Below, piece by piece: positions 7,512 through 13,830 of a stretch of DNA of 14,387 nt. The notes under the pieces are model-generated. The model saw only the letters and a list, made by a program, of their open reading frames with translations, was not told the DNA's origin and made no database searches. This DNA is from Christensenella sp. UBA5327 (lineage in GTDB: Bacteria; Bacillota; Clostridia; Christensenellales; Aristaeellaceae): assembly GCA_002411105.1 (NCBI GenBank), contig DHQX01000054.1, positions 1 to 14,387 of the forward strand. Direction: 5' to 3'. A program made the translations under genes and the position numbers. Positions within the stretch are counted from its first letter, which is position 1; every line of letters starts with the position of its first letter.

Positions 7512-9017
7512 ATGGGTTTGCTTGAATTAAAAAACATAAATAAGTCTTTTGCCGATAACCTGGTTTTATCAGATGTTTCATTATCATTCCACGCTGGCGA
7601 AATACATTCGATCGTCGGCGAGAATGGCGCTGGTAAGTCCACCCTAATGAAAATTATTGGAGGAATTTATCGTGCAGATAGTGGCGCAGTATATTTAAAT
7701 GGTAAGTTGGCGAATATGCGCAATCCAATAGATGCCTATAGGGCAGGCATAGGAATTGTACATCAGGAACTAAGTCTTGCTGATAATATGACTGTTGCTC
7801 AAAATGTTTTTGCAAACCGCGAACCAATTGGCCCTATAGGCTTTGTGCGATGGAAAAAGCTCTATCAAGATACTGAAAACGAATTCCAGAAAATTGGAGT
7901 TGCTATTAAGCCGGATGTTCTTGTTAAAACTTTGAGCATTGGGATGCAGCAAATTGTTGAGATTGTTAAAGTCCTCTCACAGAATATCAACATATTAATC
8001 TTTGATGAGCCCACAAGCGCACTGTCCGATAGTGAAGCTCAAAATATGTTCAGCCTTCTAGTTAAGCTCAAAGAACAAGGTAAACTCATAATATTCATTA
8101 GCCACAAACTCAATGAAGTCTGTCATATTTCAGATCGAGTGTCTGTTCTTAGGGATGGGAAGTATATTGGCACTCTCGAACATGGCGAAATTGAGGAAGA
8201 CCGGATCATCAGCATGATGGTTGGACGAGATCTAAGCAATCTGTATCCACCGAAATCATCCAAACTTAACGGAGATATTGTTTTGGAAACAAAAAACCTT
8301 TCACGCGTAGATAAGTTTCACGATGTTTCCATTACAGTTCGTTCTGGTGAAATCCTCGGAATTTTTGGATTAGTTGGAGCCGGAAGAACAGAATTTGCAT
8401 ATTCTCTTTTTGGGGCAGATAGGATTGATAGTGGAAAAGTAACTTTTGAAGGCGAGGACGTGACTTTTAAATCTCCAACAGATGCAATAGCAAAAGGGGT
8501 TTGCTATCTTTCTGAAGACAGAAAGAGGCTAGGTCTTTTTGTTAATATGATAGTTGCAAATAATATCGTCGCTTCAAGTTTGAAAAAGTTCATCAATCGT
8601 TCGGGCTTCCTTGAGTTTGATAAGATGCAGGTTGTTTCCTTAGAATATGTAGAACGACTAAACATTCAGCCTGCTAATTGTATCTCTAATTACGTTTCAA
8701 ATCTGTCAGGAGGAAATCAACAAAAGGTTTTGCTTGCAAAATGGATAACTACAAATCCGAAGCTATTAATTGTTGATGAGCCCACAAGAGGTGTTGATGT
8801 TGGAGCAAAAGCAAAAATACACAGCATATTGAGGGATTTGGCAGAAGCTGGATTAGGCATTATCATGATTTCTTCAGAACTGCCTGAAATCTTAGGATTG
8901 TCTGATCGTGTTGCAGTAATGAACAATGGCAAGCTAATAACAGTTCTTGATAATAATGATCTTTCTGAAGAAATGATTTTAAATAAAGCTTTTAACAAGC
9001 ATGTGGTGGGATTATAA
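7512..9017 (+). CDS. Ribose-type (CUT2) ABC transporter ATP-binding protein, two fused nucleotide-binding domains
   Basis: This 501-residue protein has the RbsA-type layout of two ABC domains in one chain, which power import from the cytoplasmic side. Domain 1 has Walker A GENGAGKST (36-44), signature LSIGMQQ (141-147), Walker B ILIFDEP (161-167) and switch His198 in ISHKL. Domain 2 has a degenerate Walker A, GLVGAGRTE (286-294), a good signature LSGGNQQK (398-405) and Walker B LLIVDEPTRGVDVG (418-431). The imperfect second Walker A and first signature are normal in this family, leaving one fully competent composite ATP site. RBS AGGGGA lies at 7497-7502. Its TAA shares a base with the ATG of the next permease (TAATG), so translation is coupled. 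Confidence 0.92.
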   Translation: MGLLELKNINKSFADNLVLSDVSLSFHAGEIHSIVGENGAGKSTLMKIIGGIYRADSGAVYLNGKLANMRNPIDAYRAGIGIVHQELSLADNMTVAQNVFANREPIGPIGFVRWKKLYQDTENEFQKIGVAIKPDVLVKTLSIGMQQIVEIVKVLSQNINILIFDEPTSALSDSEAQNMFSLLVKLKEQGKLIIFISHKLNEVCHISDRVSVLRDGKYIGTLEHGEIEEDRIISMMVGRDLSNLYPPKSSKLNGDIVLETKNLSRVDKFHDVSITVRSGEILGIFGLVGAGRTEFAYSLFGADRIDSGKVTFEGEDVTFKSPTDAIAKGVCYLSEDRKRLGLFVNMIVANNIVASSLKKFINRSGFLEFDKMQVVSLEYVERLNIQPANCISNYVSNLSGGNQQKVLLAKWITTNPKLLIVDEPTRGVDVGAKAKIHSILRDLAEAGLGIIMISSELPEILGLSDRVAVMNNGKLITVLDNNDLSEEMILNKAFNKHVVGL

Positions 9018-9997
9018 TGCTTCGAAAAATAAAAAACAAAATGAACCTTCATTATTTGGTCTTAATCTTTTGCATCACTTGTATTTTTGTCATCATGAGT
9101 ATTCAATCCCCCTTTTTCTTAACCTGGAACAACATTGATGTATTAGTGAACAACTTTATCATGGAAGCCATCATGGCGCTTGGAATGACCATGGTGATAA
9201 TTTCTGGAGGCATAGACATCTCTATATCTGGCATTTTGCCATTTATTGCTATTATATTCGCAAAACTCATGTTAATAGGCGTAAACCCTTGGCTTGCGTC
9301 ATTGATAGGCTTGGTTGTTTCTGGCACTATTGGTCTATTTAACAATAGTCTTCGGCATGTCTTGAGGCTACATCCTATGATTGTTACGATGGCCACTCAA
9401 TTGACGCTAAAAGGCCTTAATCTCGCGATTACCGGAGGCTCTGTATTATCTAAATTTTCCAGAAGCTTCACATCTTTCACCGCCCAACGTCCCCTTGGCC
9501 TTAGCATACCCATTTGGATTTATATATTACTTGCTGTCCTTTTCGTGGCATTATCAAAACACAATCGAAGATTTATACATGTCTTTTTCGTCGGCGGCAG
9601 CAATGAGGCCTCAATGTTATCTGGCATGAAAATAAACAGCATTTTTAGAATGGTTTATGTAATAAGCGCAATCCTCGCAGGTTTGGCGGGCATATTATCG
9701 GTAACAGTTTACAATTCAGCAAGTTACAGCTTTGGTCAAGGAGTAGAAATGAAGGTGATCACTGCAGTAGCTATAGGTGGAACTAGTTTGACACATGGTG
9801 GAGAAGGATCAATAACAGGTACTTTGTTGGGAACGCTATTTATGGCTATAGTATATAACGCCTTTGTTATGAGTGGAATTTCTACATACTATCAAGATGT
9901 TTTTACTGGCGGAATGCTAATTGTTGCTGTTTTATTGAGCGAAGGCGCTCGCGCAATAAATAAACGAACCAATCAAGCAAAAAGCTTGATAAAATAG
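9017..9997 (+). CDS. Ribose-type (CUT2) ABC transporter permease, second of two
   Basis: This 326-residue hydrophobic protein is the second RbsC-like permease of the operon. It carries GMTMVIISGGIDISISG (residues 56-72) and ITAVAIGGTSLTHGGEGSIT near the C-terminus, plus the coupling segment FVGGSNEASMLSGMKINSIF. It is clearly divergent from the first permease, so it is not a recent duplicate. Two unlike permeases flanking the ATPase are known in CUT2 systems such as Lsr (AI-2) and rhamnose importers. The ATG overlaps the ATPase stop by one base. The binding-protein gene starts 15 bases after the stop with AAAGGAG at 9998-10004. The substrate is unknown. Confidence 0.87.
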   Translation: MLRKIKNKMNLHYLVLIFCITCIFVIMSIQSPFFLTWNNIDVLVNNFIMEAIMALGMTMVIISGGIDISISGILPFIAIIFAKLMLIGVNPWLASLIGLVVSGTIGLFNNSLRHVLRLHPMIVTMATQLTLKGLNLAITGGSVLSKFSRSFTSFTAQRPLGLSIPIWIYILLAVLFVALSKHNRRFIHVFFVGGSNEASMLSGMKINSIFRMVYVISAILAGLAGILSVTVYNSASYSFGQGVEMKVITAVAIGGTSLTHGGEGSITGTLLGTLFMAIVYNAFVMSGISTYYQDVFTGGMLIVAVLLSEGARAINKRTNQAKSLIK

Positions 9998-10012
9998 AAA
10001 GGAGTGCTTGTC

Positions 10013-11008
10013 ATGAAACGAATATTAGGAGGCTTGTTGGTCATTGTACTCTTGCTAAGTCTAATCACTATCACTGTTGTTGCTGAAGAACGAGAAACAG
10101 AAAACTATTCCATGGTGGTTTTCACGAAAGGAGCGGAATACTTCAATTGGTGCTATGCTGGCATGCAAGATGCGGCAAAAACGCTAGGGAATCATGTGAA
10201 TGTAGAATTGCAGGGGCCATCGGATTGGGATGCTTCTCAAGAGGCGCGAACCGTAGAACAAGTTCTTGCCAAAAGACCCAATGGGATAATTATTTCATGC
10301 GCAGATGAATCCACACTAATTCCAGTGATTAACCGCGCAATCGCCGGAGGAGTTCCGATTATCTGTTTTGATAGTGATTCTCCAGATAGTGATAGACTGG
10401 CGTATGTTGGAACAGACAACCATTCATTTGGGGCTGTAGCTGGCAAAGCTATCATTGATGAGATCGGAACAGAGGGGGAAGTTGCAATATTGCTTGTTCC
10501 TGGTGCAGTTTCCATGGAAGAGCGTTCGCAAGGTTGTGTAGATTATCTAAAAGAACATGCACCAAACATCAAGATCAATTATTTGAACGATGAAGGAGAT
10601 GTTTCAAAAGCCGAGCAGGTAACATCAGCACTCTTGCAGGCTAATCCTAATGTTAAAGCAGTATTCTCAACACATGGCTATGGCGCTCCTGGGGCCGCTG
10701 CTGCGACTCGTAATTTGGGGAAAACTCAAGATATCTGCATTATTGGCTCCGATTATGACTCCGCTACTCTGGAGCTGCTAAAGAACAAAGAAGTAACAGG
10801 CACAGTTATTGATGATCCATATCTATTAGGATATCAAGCAATGATGTTAGTATATGCATCTGCACATCCAACTGACGTCTTGTCTGCTAGGCCTCCTTTT
10901 GGACATGTTCCTGAGTTAATCTACGGAAACTGCTCTCTATTGACCGCTGAAATACTGGCTGACGAGCATGCAGCTGCTCGTTACGAAAAGCCTCCAATTA
11001 TAGACTGA
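10013..11008 (+). CDS. CUT2 ABC transporter substrate-binding protein (Peripla_BP_4)
   Basis: The protein is 331 residues from ATG at 10013, chosen because AAAGGAG (9998-10004) then sits eight bases upstream; a GTG at 10004 would lie inside that ribosome site. Residues 1-24 form a signal peptide, KRILGG then LVIVLLLSLITITVVA, with a probable signal peptidase I site after VVA. No lipobox cysteine is present, which is unusual for a Gram-positive importer. The mature part has the ribose-binding-protein fold: SMVVFTKGAEYFNW at the start, then QEARTVEQVLAKRPNGIIIS, ICFDSDSP, VGTDNHSFGAVAGK and GSDYDS. It captures the ligand outside the cell and delivers it to the two permeases. It is the last gene before a strong terminator. 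Its DSDSPDSD hinge resembles sugar-binding members, but the ligand cannot be named. Confidence 0.87.
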   Translation: MKRILGGLLVIVLLLSLITITVVAEERETENYSMVVFTKGAEYFNWCYAGMQDAAKTLGNHVNVELQGPSDWDASQEARTVEQVLAKRPNGIIISCADESTLIPVINRAIAGGVPIICFDSDSPDSDRLAYVGTDNHSFGAVAGKAIIDEIGTEGEVAILLVPGAVSMEERSQGCVDYLKEHAPNIKINYLNDEGDVSKAEQVTSALLQANPNVKAVFSTHGYGAPGAAAATRNLGKTQDICIIGSDYDSATLELLKNKEVTGTVIDDPYLLGYQAMMLVYASAHPTDVLSARPPFGHVPELIYGNCSLLTAEILADEHAAARYEKPPIID

Positions 11009-11033
11009 CACTATTGCGCATTGTTTGAAGAAA

Positions 11034-11067
11034 GCCCCACTGGAGGGTTAGCGTCCAGTGGGGTTTT
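11034..11067 (+). terminator. Rho-independent terminator of the M24/ABC operon
   Basis: CCCCACTGGA (11035-11044) pairs perfectly over 10 bp with TCCAGTGGGG (11054-11063) around a nine-base loop and is followed by TTTT (11064-11067). It is 26 bases after the binding-protein stop and separates the transport operon from the ROK gene. Confidence 0.88.
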
Positions 11068-11076
11068 ATGATAAAA
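11064..11076. promoter_or_regulatory. Small AT palindrome ahead of the ROK gene
   Basis: TTTTAT-G-ATAAAA (11064-11076) is a perfect 6+1+6 palindrome between the operon terminator and the ROK start codon. It contains a good -10-like TAAAAT (11072-11077), but no convincing -35 box precedes it. ROK repressors bind AT-rich palindromes and often control themselves, so this may be an autoregulatory site. It also overlaps the terminator T run, so chance is quite possible. Confidence 0.25.
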
Positions 11077-11110
11077 TATTGATGCAAAATAATTTATTGA
11101 GTAGGGGAAA

Positions 11111-12277
11111 ATGGATGTCATAGAAATAAGAAAGCAAAATTTGCTGAATATTATCAGACTGCTTCGTTTCGAAGATAATCTGACAAAACGAAATATTGCA
11201 AACAAAACAGGTTTGAGTTTTGCAACCGTTTCAAATTTGTGTAATGATTTGATCGATCAGGGAATTCTGATAAGAGGTGAAAACACCACTTTAACAGTTG
11301 GAAGGACGCCCCTTTACCTGTCTTTCAACGTGGATCTATTTGTCACCATTTGTGTTAACTTGCAAATGCGAGATGTTATTGTCATCTCGTTGCTCAATTT
11401 CAGAAACCAAGAAATTATCAAGAGAGCATACAATCCTCCAAAAACGTATGGCGCTGAAAACGTTGTTGCATTTATCAAGAATAAATTTGATACAGAGATC
11501 AGGCCCTTATGTAATGAACAGTTAATTATTATTGGAATAGGTGTTGCTGTCTCCTCGATTTTTGATACAGATAGTGGTCAATTGATCAACTCTCGCGTTG
11601 ACATATACGATAACATAAATCTTAAGTTTTTGTTTGAAGAGAGTTTTGATATTCCAACATACGTTGACAACGAATCCAACCTGTGTGCTTATTCGATAAA
11701 GTCGATTTCGCATGACCTCTCTGATATTGTCTATCTTCATATATCGGAGGGAGTGGGTGTGGGCATGATCGTTAATGGCAAACTATTGAGCGGGGAAAGA
11801 GGATATGCCGGTGAACTCGCCCATATGCCAATCGGTACAATGGATATCAAATGCCCCTATTGCGGAAATATGGGTTGTGTTGAAAATGATCTTGCAGTGG
11901 AAAGCATCTTGATAAAATACTACGGCTTTTGTGATGACAAAATCGCGCAATGGAATTGTTTACTAAGCAAAATGGAAGAAGGAGAGGAAGCTGCTTTAAC
12001 GCTGGCAGAAAGCTGTTGCTCCTTACTTGGCAAGCTATCATCGATATTGATTAATCTAATGAATCCAAACACTATGTATATTGGGGGAGACATAGCCAAA
12101 CTATTAAGTTTTGGAGAAAGTGCATTTTGGGCTGAAATTAACAAACGATGCCTTCTATTAAAATATGGGCCGATGGATATAAAGTTCGATTTACATAGCG
12201 ATGAGACAATCAATATTGGAATTAATGAACGAATTTGTTCGTCATGGATTCCAGGAAAGACTGAACTGGAATTCTAA
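11111..12277 (+). CDS. ROK-family transcriptional regulator (XylR/NagC type)
   Basis: This 388-residue protein has an N-terminal winged helix (about 10-55, with LTKRNIANKTGLSFATVSNL as the helix-turn-helix) and a C-terminal ROK sugar-kinase-like domain. ROK landmarks are VDNESNLCAYS (185-195), ISEGVGVGMIVNGKLLSGERG (211-231), AGELAH (233-238, with the zinc-ligand His238) and a zinc site KCPYCGNMGCVE (247-258; Cys248, Cys251, Cys256). The usual spacing is CxCGxxGC; here one extra residue sits between the first two cysteines. The kinase phosphate-binding DxGGT motif near the domain start is absent, as expected for a regulator. Such proteins repress transport and catabolic operons until a sugar or derivative binds. 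It lies just after the transport operon and shares its AT-rich composition, so it is the probable local regulator. Confidence 0.88.
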   Translation: MDVIEIRKQNLLNIIRLLRFEDNLTKRNIANKTGLSFATVSNLCNDLIDQGILIRGENTTLTVGRTPLYLSFNVDLFVTICVNLQMRDVIVISLLNFRNQEIIKRAYNPPKTYGAENVVAFIKNKFDTEIRPLCNEQLIIIGIGVAVSSIFDTDSGQLINSRVDIYDNINLKFLFEESFDIPTYVDNESNLCAYSIKSISHDLSDIVYLHISEGVGVGMIVNGKLLSGERGYAGELAHMPIGTMDIKCPYCGNMGCVENDLAVESILIKYYGFCDDKIAQWNCLLSKMEEGEEAALTLAESCCSLLGKLSSILINLMNPNTMYIGGDIAKLLSFGESAFWAEINKRCLLLKYGPMDIKFDLHSDETINIGINERICSSWIPGKTELEF

Positions 12278-12320
12278 ACATGTAAGGTCATTATCGTAGA
12301 TATCTAGAATAATCAACTAA

Positions 12321-12331
12321 AAGCCCGGAAA
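12321..12331 (-). terminator. Distal arm of the pepA terminator, separated by the IS insertion
   Basis: AAGCCCGGAAA here is the exact reverse complement of TTTCCGGGCTT at 13798-13808. Read on the minus strand, this arm is followed by TTTTAG, a short T run. Without the insertion the two arms would form an 11-bp hairpin with a 12-base loop just downstream of pepA. They are now about 1.47 kb apart, so the terminator should not fold. Confidence 0.75.
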
Positions 12332-12332
12332 A

Positions 12333-12340
12333 CCGTCATT
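12333..12340. repeat. Target-site duplication, left copy
   Basis: CCGTCATT is repeated at 13787-13794 on the other side of the insertion sequence. The identity extends to 10 bases (CCGTCATTGG) on both sides. Eight bases is the usual duplication for IS256-family elements and gives terminal repeats of equal length, so the two G residues are assigned to the element end. Confidence 0.8.
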
Positions 12341-12368
12341 GGTAGTGCCGCCTATTTTGTGTAAACCT
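12341..12368 (+). repeat. IS256-family terminal inverted repeat, left end
   Basis: This repeat reads inward to TTGTGTAAACCT (12357-12368). It matches the reverse complement of 13759-13786 at about 20 of 28 positions, including GTGC at 12345-12348 and the whole inner 12 bases. The first three terminal positions differ. Confidence 0.8.
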
Positions 12369-12391
12369 GCTTGAGGAGGCTCAGTCGTTGC

Positions 12392-12414
12392 GGGGCAAGG
12401 CTTGTCCTTGCCCC
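12392..12414. repeat. Subterminal hairpin 1 inside the IS
   Basis: GGGGCAAGG (12392-12400) pairs perfectly with CCTTGCCCC (12406-12414) around a five-base loop. It lies between the transposase stop and the left terminal repeat and has no T run on either strand, so it is not a classic terminator. Confidence 0.7.
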
Positions 12415-12428
12415 CGTGGCTGCAACCT

Positions 12429-12497
12429 AACACGGGCGGCAGTGGCCGTCAAGGGCAGAAGCGCAGCGTCCCTTGACCGGATGCTGCCGCCTGTGTT
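12429..12497. repeat. Subterminal long two-part hairpin inside the IS, just after the transposase stop
   Basis: The outer stem is AACACGGGCGGCAG (12429-12442) with CTGCCGCCTGTGTT (12484-12497), 14 pairs with one G-T. The inner stem is GTCAAGGG (12448-12455) with CCCTTGAC (12470-12477), eight perfect pairs. A small internal loop separates them and a 14-base loop closes the end. On the minus strand it begins five bases after the transposase TGA. It may protect or terminate the transposase mRNA, or block transcription entering from outside. Confidence 0.7.
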
Positions 12498-12502
12498 CGT
12501 CC

Positions 12503-13720
12503 TCATAGCGGCACCTGTACGCGATCGCCGTACAACACCATGAGTTGCGACAGGATGCTGCCCCAGGCTTTCAGTGGCATCGTCCATTTTTCCGTTACCT
12601 GCATCGTCACCAGATACAGTTGCTTGAGCAGGGCGTCATCGCTCACAAAGGCCGCCTTCGTTTTGGTCACTTTTCTCAGTTGGCGGTTGAAGTTTTCAAT
12701 CGCATTTGTGGTGTAGATAATCCGCCGAATTTCTTCAGGATACCGGAACATGGTGGACAGCTCATCCCAGTGTGTACGCCAACTCTTGATTGCTGCCGGA
12801 TACTTGCTGACCCAAGCGGCCTCCAACTCGTCCAGCGCAGCCAATGCTGCCTCCTCTGTCGGAGCTTTGTAGATGGGCTTGAGGGCTGCTGTAAACGCCT
12901 TCACATCCTTGTACGACACATACCGGCTACTGCTGCGAATTTGGTGAATGATGCACCGCTGCACATCCGTTCGTGGATACACCGCGGCAATCGCCTCACT
13001 AAATCCGGTCAAACCATCCACAGAGGCAATGAAAATATCTTCTACGCCACGGTTCTTCAACCCCGTCAGCACGCCCAACCAGTACTTTGCGCTTTCTGTT
13101 GCCCCAACCCACAACCCAAGCACATCTTTTCTGCCATCCAGGTCGGTGCCAATGCAGATGTACACTGCCTTGCGTACGACTGCACCTTCCTCGCGCACCT
13201 TGTAGTGGATAGCATCCAGCATGACCATGGCATACACGCTTTCCAGCGGTCGGTTCTGCCATTCCCGTATCATCGGCAGCAGTTTGTCTGTAATGCGCGA
13301 CACGCGGCTGGCATCCACCTCAATCCCGTACATCTCGCGCATGGCCTTTTCGATGTCACGGGTAGAAGTTCCCTGTGAATACAGAAACAGAATCTTGTCT
13401 TCTATGGCTGAGATGTCCATTTCATGCTTGGGGACAATAGCGGGTTCGTAGGCCCCTTCGCGGTCACGGGGCACCTGTAACTCAATCTCACCCTGGCTAC
13501 TATTGACAGTTTTCTTGTAATGACCGTTTCGGCTGTTGCTGGTTTGTTTGTTGCGGTAATCGTACTTGCTGTAACCCAACTCATCTTCCAGTTCCGCATC
13601 CATGATTTCCTGAATGAGCCCGCTGGTCAGTTCCTTGACCAACGCGTGGACCCCGTCCAAGTCCTTGATGCCGCGTTCGTCAATGAGCTTCCGTAGTGTG
13701 CTCTTTTCCCGTTTTGCCAT
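12503..13720 (-). CDS. IS256-family (Mutator-type) transposase
   Basis: This 405-residue protein has the length and landmarks of IS256-family DDE transposases, which cut and join the element ends. The N-terminal DNA-binding part (about 1-90) includes DELGYSKYDYRNKQTSNSRN and GEIELQVPRDREG. The catalytic triad is Asp169 (VMLDAIHYK), Asp235 (ASVDGLTGF) and Glu342 (NAIENFNRQLRK). The conserved Cys256-x2-His259 (RCIIHQIR) lies between the second Asp and the Glu. No frameshift or internal stop is seen, so it is probably active. The ATG follows a GGAGGG site (13728-13733 on the minus strand). It lies 110 bases downstream of the pepA stop in the same direction, so read-through from pepA could add to its expression. 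Confidence 0.95.
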   Translation of the reverse strand: MAKREKSTLRKLIDERGIKDLDGVHALVKELTSGLIQEIMDAELEDELGYSKYDYRNKQTSNSRNGHYKKTVNSSQGEIELQVPRDREGAYEPAIVPKHEMDISAIEDKILFLYSQGTSTRDIEKAMREMYGIEVDASRVSRITDKLLPMIREWQNRPLESVYAMVMLDAIHYKVREEGAVVRKAVYICIGTDLDGRKDVLGLWVGATESAKYWLGVLTGLKNRGVEDIFIASVDGLTGFSEAIAAVYPRTDVQRCIIHQIRSSSRYVSYKDVKAFTAALKPIYKAPTEEAALAALDELEAAWVSKYPAAIKSWRTHWDELSTMFRYPEEIRRIIYTTNAIENFNRQLRKVTKTKAAFVSDDALLKQLYLVTMQVTEKWTMPLKAWGSILSQLMVLYGDRVQVPL

Positions 13721-13758
13721 GTGTTTTCCCTCCGTCTTTCATTTCTATCCTCTGACAG

Positions 13759-13786
13759 AGGTTTACACAATTTATTCAGCACTCTT
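13759..13786 (-). repeat. IS256-family terminal inverted repeat, right end
   Basis: This is the partner of 12341-12368. Read on the minus strand from 13786 it ends in TTGTGTAAACCT, identical to the inner part of the left repeat. It lies 38 bases upstream of the transposase ATG. Confidence 0.8.
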
Positions 13787-13794
13787 CCGTCATT
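13787..13794. repeat. Target-site duplication, right copy
   Basis: CCGTCATT matches 12333-12340 exactly, with the identity extending through the following GG. An unmutated duplication is consistent with a fairly recent insertion. Confidence 0.8.
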
Positions 13795-13797
13795 GGC

Positions 13798-13808
13798 TTT
13801 CCGGGCTT
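13798..13808 (-). terminator. Proximal arm of the pepA terminator, separated by the IS insertion
   Basis: TTTCCGGGCTT lies 22 bases beyond the pepA stop codon and is the reverse complement of 12321-12331. With the IS and one copy of the duplication removed, the two arms form an 11-bp hairpin. The position and orientation fit a pepA terminator. Confidence 0.75.
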
Positions 13809-13830
13809 GTTGATGCCTTGGTTCTTGTTG

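Larger units (their letters stand above)
4990..12320. other. AT-rich block carrying the M24/ABC/ROK locus; candidate acquired island
   Basis: Base composition shifts sharply just after the dehydrogenase stop and shifts back near the pepA terminator. Hand counts of single 60-base lines illustrate it: about 41 G+C at 4681-4740, about 17 at 8041-8100 and about 43 at 13981-14040. Codon choice follows, with A/T third positions throughout. The block contains one complete transport operon and its regulator and no integrase or tRNA. The edges are defined only by composition, so they are accurate to perhaps 50 bases. The short tail at 12278-12320, after the ROK gene, shows no feature. Confidence 0.65.
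12341..13786 (-). mobile_element. Intact IS256-family insertion sequence
   Basis: The element is about 1446 bp with one full-length transposase on the minus strand, imperfect terminal inverted repeats of 28 bp matching at about 20 positions, and flanking direct repeats. The terminal repeats share the TTGTGTAAACCT inner block, and GTGTAAA is also seen in IS256 itself. The ends are uncertain by about two or three bases because the outermost terminal bases do not match and the direct repeat could be 8-10 bp. Everything needed for movement appears present. The insertion lies in the loop of the pepA terminator, just outside the AT-rich block. Confidence 0.88.

Noticed and set aside
12545..13378. 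A long open frame (277 codons) on the plus strand within the IS
   Set aside because: It lies wholly antisense to the intact transposase, whose DDE motifs and ribosome site are clear. The antisense translation shows no recognisable domain.
4990..13786. A composite transposon carrying the M24/ABC/ROK locus
   Set aside because: Only one IS is present and it has its own target duplication on both sides, so it inserted alone. No second copy is seen at the left edge.
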